From Amborella trichopoda (lineage: Eukaryota; Streptophyta; Magnoliopsida; Amborellales; Amborellaceae): 64,000 bases of DNA. The position numbers and the translations under genes are program-made. Of this stretch, positions 56,192 through 64,000 are shown piece after piece (position 1 is the stretch's first letter; each line of letters begins with the position of its first letter). The DNA lies in contig NW_006499827.1 of the NCBI RefSeq assembly GCF_000471905.2, positions 5,235,995 through 5,299,994 on the forward strand, read 5' to 3'. Under the pieces are notes generated by a model. The model had not been told where the DNA came from. It did not search any database and was given only the letters and a program-made list of their open reading frames with translations.

Positions 56192-56395
56192 GTCTGTTTG
56201 TGATGTTGTCGGCTTATGTAACCAACGCAGAGAGCAAGGTCGGCAATGGGCCGAGATTGGGCCAGGCCAGACCTAATCTTAGTCTGGCTCTATTCCCCTA
56301 AACTGGGGGCTTGGCCCTTAAAAGAAAATAAAGCAAAAAAAATATAAAAATTAAAGACCCAGCCAAAAAGAGGAAAGATCTTGAGGGCACGTACA
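56192..56395 (-). repeat. Repeat R fragment, inverted
   Basis: 'tgtttgtgatgttgtcggct' to 'aagaggaaagatcttgaggg' matches the complement of repeat R (43060-43250 and 63460-63650), including the GGGCCAGGCC and CTTAAA blocks. Confidence 0.6.
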
Positions 56396-56539
56396 TATTA
56401 CAACTCCATAGAAATTAAATATTGGAAAATCACCTAACTTTTCTACAATTACATTTCTACACAAAAACCTATTTTTTTTAATTTCCAAGCCCGTGAATTC
56501 CACTAGTAGGCTCTTGGACCCGAAACTTGTGGCACATTT

Positions 56540-58215
56540 GGTAGGTATGAAAATTTTAGAGAAAGAAACCGCTAAAAAATTTTACAGAGAGAAACTATCT
56601 CAAAATTTTCAGAGAGAGAAACTATCACAAATTTTAAGTTTTGGATAGCGAAAGTATATTTGGAGAGAGAAACTATATTAAAATGGAGTAAAAAAATTTT
56701 AGAGTGATAAACTATCTCAAAAATTTTAGAGAGAGAAGCTACCTCATTTTAATTTTTAGAGGGAAAAATTATACTAAAATTTTAGAACAAGAAACTATAT
56801 CAAAATTTAGAGAGAGAATGTGCATGCCATTTCTTAAAGAGATAAACTATCCTGAATTTAATGTTTGAGGGATAGTATCGTAAAATTTTAGAGAGAGAAA
56901 GTATATCAAATTTGAGAGAAAATACTTGAAAATATTTAGAGATAGAAATTATCCCAAATTTTTTAGAGAGATAAACTATCTCAAATCTTAAGTTTTAGAG
57001 AGAGAGAAAATGTATTGATATTTTTGAGATAGAAACTATAACAAGTTTTAGAGAGAGCAAGAAACTACCCAAAAAATTTTAGAGAGAGAAACTATCTCAA
57101 ATTTTAAATTATGGTTAAGGAAAGTATCTCAAAATTTAAACTTTAGAGGAAAAATTATCTTAAAATTTTAGAGAGAAAAACTATATCAAATTTTAGAGAA
57201 TGAAACTATATCAAATTTTAGAGAGAGTACCTGAAAGTTTTCTAAGACAGAAACTATACCCAAACATTTTAGAGAGAGCTCAAATCTAAAGTTTTCGAGA
57301 GAGGAAGTATTTTTAAAATTTGAGAGAGAGAAACTGTTTTAAATTTTAGAGTTAGAAATAGCCAGAAAATTTTTAAAGAGAGAAATATCTTAATTACTTT
57401 AGAGAGAGAAATTATCTCAAATTTAAAAGTTCTGAAAGAAAGTATGACGAAACTTTAGAGATAGAAATTATATCAAATTTTAGATAGAGAAACTACCTAA
57501 AAGTTTTTAGAGAGAGAAATTATCTAAAAATTTTTAGGGACAACCTATATCAAATTTTATGTTTTAGAGAAAGAAAGTATTATTAAATTTTTGAGAGAGA
57601 AATATGTCAAATTTTTAAAAGAGAAAGTACCTACAAATTTTAGAGAGAAAAGGTATTTCAAAATTATTAGAGAGAGAAACTATATCAAGTTTTAAGTTTT
57701 AGAGAGACAAATTATATTAAAATTTTAGAGAGAGAAACTATCTCAAAATTTCATACATAGAAACTATCTCAAAATTTAAGTATTAATGAGAGAAACTATT
57801 CTAAAATTTTAGAGAGACTAACTATATCAAACTTTAGAGAGTGAAAGTAGCTAAACTTTTTAAAAAAGAGACACTGTCCAAAACATTTTAGAGAGAAATA
57901 TTCTCAAATTTTAAGATTTAAAGAGTGAAAATATCTAAAAACTTCATAGAGAAAACTATATCATATTTTATTGAGAGAAACTATCTCAAATTTTAATTTT
58001 TAGAGAGACAAAGTATCTTAAAATTTTAAAGAGAAAAACTATACTAAGTTTTAAGTTTTTTAAACAAAGTATATTAAAATTTTAGAGAGAGACACCATAT
58101 CAAATTTTAAGAGACGGAAACTATCTCGAAAAATTTAGAGAGGGAGAGACTATCCTAAATTTTTAATTATAGAGAGTATATTAAAATTTTAAAGTGAGCA
58201 ATGTTTCAAATTTTG
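56540..58215. repeat. Degenerate tandem tract of ~28-32-bp units (~55 units)
   Basis: The words TTTTAGAGAGAGAAACTAT and CTCAAATTTTAAG alternate without interruption for ~1.7 kb, with many small changes in unit length. Strand composition is biased: GA-rich plus T-rich on the plus strand, few C. No ORF of note and no higher-order period that I can establish by eye. Confidence 0.85.
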
Positions 58216-58434
58216 TTACCAAACAATGAACATCGAAATCAAACAATGAACATCGAAATGATTGTGAATTTTGTATTATAGATCAAAAAAGAGATTTCTG
58301 GAATTCATGAGAAGAATCCTGGATATTACAAATTTATAAAAAAATTTGAATTTTAAATATCCAAAATTCCAGGCTCTTATAATATTGTTGTATATCTGGA
58401 AAGAAAGTCTCCTGTACAGAGCAACCATTCACAG

Positions 58435-58679
58435 CATGAGAGAGGGGAAGGGGCCGCATGTCCAACACGTAGTTGACACTGTTTCTCACTCCAAGGCCCA
58501 TTTGGCCATGTTTATTACTGCCCTCCTCATCCTACATGAATGAGACCTAACGCCCCATGGCAAGCATGCACTTCATAAGCTGTCTCTCACCATTCCTCCT
58601 CCTCCAATATAAATGGGTCGCACAAATCAAACAAATTCACGAAACCAGCAGTCTTATTGCTTTGTAGCACACAAGAATT
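58435..58679 (+). promoter_or_regulatory. BURP-5 upstream region with RY motif and TATA box
   Basis: GGGGCCGCATGTCCAACACG at 58450 corresponds to the conserved BURP upstream block, with its RY half changed to CACGTAG. An intact CATGCA remains at 58565-58570. The TATA box AATATAAATGG is at 58606-58616, ~65 bp before the ATG, as in BURP-3. Confidence 0.5.
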
Positions 58680-59930
58680 ATGGAGAGCCTCCCTCTTCCT
58701 CTTGCATGTGCCCTACTTCTCCTTGCGGTAGGTTATATCTCAGTGTGCACAAAATCCACACCGTAAATTATGCGTGCTCTGTACCACTATTTGCGTACTT
58801 ATTGTTGTTCCTCATTAAGGGGATATTTTATTTTTAAAGTTTAAGTAGAATTTTGTATTTTTTTATTAGAGTTACCTTTTTTGAGAAATAAAATTAGTAT
58901 GGTTTTTTTTCCTTTTTTTTAATAAGTAGATGTTATGTTTTTCTTTGGATGGAAATAAATTAGGATATATATGGAAAGCAGTCCCTTTGGTTTCTTTAGG
59001 AACGTAAATTGCAAGTATTAGAAAGAGAGGAAAGGCTTAGCCACTGCTGTTCACTCACTTCTTCTTAAATGCTGCATGCAGGCAAGGCTTAGCCACTACC
59101 ATGTTGCGGCAACACCAGAGAGGTACTGGGCTCAGGCATTCCCTAACACTCGAATGCCTGATGTGATTAGCGCCCGCTTTCGCCCCGTTCAATCAGGACT
59201 GCAGTGTATGGGTTCGGGCAATAAAGACCCCCGATTCTTGTACTCCGACTTCTCTAAAGAGAATCGTGATCCAAGCGAAAGCACCCTCTTCTTAGAAAAG
59301 GACCTTAAAGTAGGAATGAACAAAATTCTCTACTTTCGCAAGTCGGAATTCAGTTGTGCCTCTCCTTTCCTTTCCCGCGAGGTTGCAGATGCCATACCGT
59401 TCTCATCTGCTGAGCTCCCACGCATCTTACAGCGCTTCTCGTTTCCTCCCGCTTCTAGTGAGGCTGTAGAAGTTGGTGTTACCCTAAAATGGTGCGAATC
59501 ATTGGAAGCCGGGGAGAAATGCCTCACTTCTTTAGCGGCCATGATAGACTACGCTACCACCTCTGCTCAGGACCATAACATTACGATGCTCCGCACTAGC
59601 ATCAACAAGGCTTCTGTGCTCCAAGCTTATACTGCAATAAAAGTGCAAAGAGTGCCTACTAAGCCAAGCTCGACAGTGTGCCATAACATGCCTTATCCTT
59701 ATGCTGTGTACTATTGCCACTATATTGAAGAAGGAAGAATCTACGAGGTGAGCATGAAAGCGGAAGATGGGAGCACAGTAGAAGCAATTGCGACTTGTCA
59801 TGCCGACACTAAGGATTGGGCACCAATCCCAATGTGGTTTCAAGCCCTCCCCGTAGGCAAGAAAGCAGATCAACACAATTACGCTTGCCATTTCTTACCT
59901 GATACGCACGTCATTTGGGCTTCTGTTTAA
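58680..59930 (+). CDS. BURP-5: intact BURP-domain protein
   Basis: Exon 1 (58680-58727) encodes MESLPLPLACALLLLA, a likely signal peptide. The intron (58728-59081) has GTAGGT...TGCAG ends, phase 0. Exon 2 (59082-59930) runs ARLSHYHVAATPERYW to HVIWASV and a TAA stop. The product is 298 residues. After a ~68-residue segment without repeats the BURP domain spans about 85-298, from FLEKDLKVGMNKI. The Cys-His series is VCH-X10-CH-X25-CH-X28-CH, close to the family pattern. The short repeat-free N-terminal part fits the BNM2-like subgroup better than RD22 or PG1-beta types. BURP proteins are secreted and implicated in wall, seed and stress biology; the biochemical role is poorly known. The start was chosen because exon 1 aligns with exon 1 of the three other copies that retain it. 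A possible alternative start, ATG at 59076 just before the acceptor, would lack a signal peptide. A short duplicate of 'aggcttagccact' at 59033 sits upstream of the acceptor. Confidence 0.88.
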
Positions 59931-60352
59931 CTCCCCATGGTCAGATGAAATTTTACATAGTACCTATATGTTTGAATAACTCGTGCCCCCTATATGTTTG
60001 AATAAGAACGATGTATGGAGTGTTGAAATTTTACATTTTACATATGCTCTGATGTTGGAGTTTTACAAAATCTCTATCCTATGTTGGAGTTTTAGGAAAG
60101 GGATTATCATAGTTACTGGGAGCGCCTAACTAGAGTGGTGCTCTCGCTCCGCAACTCAGTTTTGGCGCCGCTTCGGAACTCAGTTCTGGCACTTTGTGGT
60201 CGAGATCTCGACTAGAACCCGTTTCAATTATTTTGGAAGCTCACTCTTATATATAGGATTCTCGATTGTATTCATAACGGAGCTCGATCATACCATTTCA
60301 CATATCGCGATCCCACTTTTACACGGAATTTGTTCCTTTAAATTTTAGATCC

Positions 60353-61795
60353 GGTGCCCTCACTCACGTGTGTTATAATACGTGTTAATACAACACAAAA
60401 AGTTTGTGCTACTGAAGGAGTAAATCATTGTTTCATTATAATACGTTTTAATACAACACAAAAAGTACGTTTTAATACAACACAAAAAGTTTGTGCTACT
60501 GAAGGAGTAAATCATTGTTTCATGCTTTTAAAGAGAAACCTAAATTACTCTTCTATAATGGAATATAAAAATAGATTTATTGTTTTTTAGAAATTAAGAA
60601 AAAAAGAATAACATTATTTAAAAGATTTGGTTTATTTAACTTTTAGATGGCAGTGCGGGTTCAATAAATATATGTTTTTTAAAATTGATAGATTAATGTT
60701 TCATATAATGATAAATTTTTATTATTAAAATATTATCTCCTTTATTTTTCATTTTTAAGGTGTGCATTAAATGCTTATATAATGATCAAATTTTTAATTG
60801 TTAAAATATTGGATGCCCTTACTCACGTGTGTATTTTAGAATGAGTTAACACAACCAGGAGAAATTAAGATAAAAAGAATAAAATTATTTGAAACATTTG
60901 GTTTATTTGGTATAAAATTATTTGAAACATTTGGTTTATTTGGTTTATACATAATATGGTCGTGAGGGGTCACAAAAATATATGTTTCAAAAATATCGAT
61001 AGATCAAATTTACGTAAGTTTACATTTAATGCATGTAATGATAAATTTTTATTATTAAAATAGTATCTTCTTTATTTTATATTTTTAAGATGAGCATTAA
61101 ATGTGCATGTAATGATAAAAATTTTAATCACTAAAATATTGGATGCCCTCACTAGGTGTGTACTTTATAATACATGTCAGCACAACATAAAACATTTGTG
61201 CTATTAATGGAGTAAATTGTTGTTTATTGCCATCAAGGAGAAATTTGAGTTACTCTTTTATAATGAAATATAAAGATAGATTTATTGATCATTAATGATT
61301 AAAACGAAAATAATAAAATGATTGGAAACATTTGATTTATTTAGCTTAAACATAATATGGCCGTGAGGGTTCACATAAATATATATTTTTAAAAAATAAA
61401 ATAGACCAATTTTACATTTAATTATGTAATAATAAATTTTTATTATTAAAATTGTATGTCCTTTATTTTTCATTTTTAAGATGCGCATTAAATGCAGATG
61501 TGATGATCAAATTTTTAATTTGGATGCCCCCCCCTCACGTGTGTATCTTAGAATAAGTGTTAATACATCACAAAACGTTTGTGCTATAAATGAGGTAGGT
61601 AAATTGTTGTTTAGTGCCATAAAAGACAAACCTGAATTACTCTTTTATTATAGAATATAAAAATAGATTTATTGTTCATTAGAGATTAAGATAAAAAAAA
61701 ATTAGATTATAAAAAACATTTGGTTTATTTAACTTTTACATAATATGGTCTTGTGGGTTCACATCAAACATGAATACTTAACGTCTTTTTAATGA
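60353..61795. repeat. ~375-bp tandem array, ~4 units, inside repeat R copy B
   Basis: Units start near 60353, 60812, 61142 and 61523 (GATGCCCTCACTCACGTGTG type). The first is lengthened by a ~60-bp internal duplication and the second is shortened to ~330 bp. They share all landmark words with the array in copy A. Confidence 0.8.
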
Positions 61796-62999
61796 TATCC
61801 TTTATGCCAATCATTTCCATTTCAATTTCGCATAACTTTTTTAATACATATCGAGCATTTAATGCTATCATTTTAGAACATACATTTCTTTCTTGGGAAG
61901 GGCAAAAAAGGAGATTCAAACCTTTTTGAAAAAGCACCTAGAATGGATCTTGATCATTTTCAATTTGAAACGCGGCCTTTCTTAGAAAGGGGCACGACTC
62001 AACCTTAAAGGGGGATCTCGTTTCTATTTTCGATGGGAGCATGATCTAAATGAATATGGGAACACGATCTCAGTTTACATGGAACGCGTTTTCGTTAAAT
62101 AAGGATCTCGATCCCAATGTATCGAGAACTCGCTTCCTATTCAAACAAGATCTTGATTTGTGTTTTCTAACCTGACCGAAACTCTCTCCCTGAGCTTTGG
62201 AGCTTTGGGAAGCCGTCGATCTTACGCTCTCACTCTCAAAACTGAAGCCGTTCTCACTCCTGCTCTAGGTAACTATGGGGCGGATACCACTGTTGGTATC
62301 ATTTGGAAAGATTTGTGGCTCTTCTACAGTATTAGATTAAAAAAATACACACTCTTTTTAGGAGAAATAATTACAAACTCAAAAGGTTTATTACAAATAT
62401 CTCATTTCACATGAGCTGTACATGTTACATCCACATGTCACTATTAACTCATTACATGGTGCCTATTTATATGCATTTACCTAACAGTTTTCAAATTACC
62501 CACAAACCTACGTCACTCAAACTACTCACAAACACAATTTCTAGATAACTACTAACTAACACAGAGTGATTCTTTGATAACTCCCCACAATAGGTAACTA
62601 TCCACTAACACCCACTAACATATAGAGATACCCATAACTCATAACTAAAAAACAAACACGGACCACACGTCCTTAAGTTTTGCATCACACAACCTAAAAT
62701 GTTTCATGATTTTCAACATGCATGATATTAATAAAGTGTGTCTCACATAGCTTCCCTTTTTCCTTGTTCTTTTTGCTCATCTTGAAATATTACATTTCTA
62801 AAGTATTTGAAGCCCATTGTTGTTGGAAACCACAATTACCGGTGTATCCAAAGTCAGCCAAGTCCATTCATACTTTGGCTGAGCACTCCCGAGTTGTGTG
62901 TACAGCTCAGGGATACAAAAAAAAAGAAAAGAAAAATCTACATAATAGTTAAAAATCCTTTCTCACTCTCTCTAAACCCCTTTCTCACCCCCACCCATG

Positions 63000-63032
63000 C
63001 CCCCGCCCCCGCCCCCGCCCCCGCCCCCGCCC
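63000..63032. repeat. (CCCCCG)n microsatellite
   Basis: About five CCCCCG units followed by CCCCTACC. Absent from repeat R copy A. Reading it as a proline-rich protein is not justified. Confidence 0.85.
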
Positions 63033-63129
63033 CTACCTCTAACTTCTTTCCCGACCACTATTTTCTACCCCATCTACCCTCTTCCAACAAGAATAAAGAG
63101 AGCTTCAATGCCCATAAATAAAATACTTC

Positions 63130-63287
63130 TGATAAGGGAAGTTTTCTCCTTGGGAGAGAGAGACCATGTAAATCTGTTTAGCGAAATCATCCTCTTCATG
63201 GAGGGACTCCTGATAAGGGAAGTTTTCTCCTTGGGGGAGAGAGACCATGTAAATCTGTTTAGCGAAATCATCCTCTTCATGGAGGGA
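63130..63287. repeat. Tandem duplication, 81 bp x 2, in repeat R copy B
   Basis: TGATAAGGGAAGTTTTCTCC begins units at 63130 and 63211; both end ATCCTCTTCATGGAGGGA. Copy A has only the last ~30 bp once (42955-42980). Confidence 0.85.
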
Positions 63288-64000
63288 GACCATAGTTGGG
63301 GAGAAGCCATGGAAGGAGAGAGAGATGTGCCATGTCTGTAGTTGGAGTTGGAAGAAGTGAGGGGGAGAGGGAGATGTGGAGAGAGTTAGGTGGGTGCAAG
63401 GGAAAGGGGACACACGTCTCATGCAATTTCTTTACTTGCCATTCGTTTATTTCTTCTTCCTTGCACTACCGTGCCCTCAAGATCTTTCCTCTTTGGGACC
63501 GGACTATAATTTTTTATCTTTTTATCTTTATTTTCCTTTAAGGACCAGGTCTGGATATTAAGGGAATACGGTCGAGCTAGGATCAAGCCCGGCCCATTGC
63601 CATCCCTATTCTCTCCATCAGCTACATAATCGGAGAGCATCACAAACAGAATCACTAACTACTTACAACCTGTTTCAAACCAAAATTGCTCCTTATAATC
63701 GCCTTTGTGTTGAATCAAGCATCGCAAACAAGGAGCATACATACATAAAACTGCAGTAACTACTAACCAACTACAGTGACTTCCATGTGTCATTAAAAGG
63801 TCTGCTATGTGTAATATAATAGATATAATATTGCACTTTGAATAAATTGGAAGAATTCATAAAAAAAAAAATTTGTCGTTTAATAGCGGTCCTAAAATTA
63901 TCTCTAAAGATTATGTTATGAAAATCTCCTACTCCTCAATTTTATCGCCATAACAGTATGGCTAAAAAATAAGATGTTATTATCTTGAGGGATACATCCT

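Larger units (their letters stand above)
60090..64000. repeat. Dispersed repeat R, copy B (runs off the window)
   Basis: Colinear with copy A from AGGAAAGGGATTATCATAG (near 60095) to the window edge. It carries its own indels: an extra ~60-bp duplication at about 60435-60490, a (CCCCCG)n run at 63000-63030, an 81-bp tandem pair and a GA-rich insert at 63310-63400. The 98-bp unit is single here. The small ORFs in this region are array or low-complexity translations. Confidence 0.7.

Noticed and set aside
62997..63341. Proline-rich protein ORF
   Set aside because: It is a reading of the (CCCCCG)n microsatellite and an 81-bp tandem pair within repeat R, absent from copy A.
1..64000. tRNA, rRNA or snRNA genes
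   Set aside because: I looked for tRNA B-box-like GGTTCGAATCC words and rRNA landmarks and saw none I could support; the TGGTATCAGAGC sites are primer-binding sites, not tRNA genes.

Overview
This is a plant nuclear genome window: AT-rich, intron-bearing and dominated by transposable elements, with no operons. The host genes recognised are plant-specific types: BURP-domain proteins, a P-class pentatricopeptide-repeat (PPR) protein, a BADC-type biotin/lipoyl-like protein and an S-adenosylmethionine decarboxylase fragment. Two of three assembly gaps are bordered by the same ~32-bp sequence, which I recognise as a Roche/454 rapid-library adaptor. A 454-assembled basal angiosperm such as Amborella trichopoda would fit this and the florendovirus-like insertion at the left edge, but the species is an inference.

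Layout. 0-2.1 kb: an endogenous caulimovirid (plant pararetrovirus relic) in two tail-to-tail pieces, coat-protein region on + and movement protein on -, with a tRNA-Met primer-binding site. 2.1-3.6 kb: MITEs and a short tandem repeat. 4.0-10.3 kb: a tandem pair of BURP genes, BURP-1 (pseudogene) and BURP-2 (one frameshift in a C homopolymer), with a copia relic and MITEs between them. 10.3-13.5 kb: an LTR relic, a gap flanked by a GC-rich minisatellite, and small hAT elements. 14.3-14.8 kb: a two-exon BADC relic lacking its lipoyl-like core. 15.5-18.6 kb: a LINE scrap and a 2.3-kb hAT-type non-autonomous element. 21.0-23.3 kb: a broken PPR gene on the minus strand. 23.6-25.1 kb: a MITE beside a ~1-kb near-perfect inverted repeat. 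28-33.8 kb: MITEs and a LINE 3' end. 34.3-38.1 kb: a degenerate Mutator-like (MULE) transposon with palindromic subterminal repeats. 39.0-40.6 kb: a copia gag-protease-integrase relic joined to 'repeat R' (40.6-44 kb), which carries a ~375-bp tandem array. 45.5-47.1 kb: BURP-3 on the minus strand, one premature stop. 51.5-53.3 kb: a compact LTR retrotransposon carrying an S-adenosylmethionine decarboxylase fragment and a 23-bp tandem repeat. 54.0-55.9 kb: BURP-4, a relic cut by a LINE. 56.5-58.2 kb: a degenerate ~30-bp repeat tract. 58.7-59.9 kb: BURP-5, the only intact BURP gene. 60.1-64.0 kb: a second copy of repeat R.

How it fits together. The host-gene content is essentially a BURP cluster evolving by duplication and decay. 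All four copies with a 5' end share a 42-48-nt first exon encoding a short hydrophobic leader, a phase-0 intron and a single BURP exon. They also share upstream blocks containing CATGCA (RY-type) motifs and a TATA box. Each broken copy is broken differently: splice donor plus C-terminal deletion, homopolymer frameshift, nonsense codon, or loss of three conserved cysteines plus LINE truncation. Two of these lesions lie in homopolymers and could be sequencing errors. The rest of the window is repeats: at least four MITE families in several copies, hAT and MULE elements, LINE and copia relics, and several tandem repeats. No tRNA, rRNA or CRISPR array was seen.
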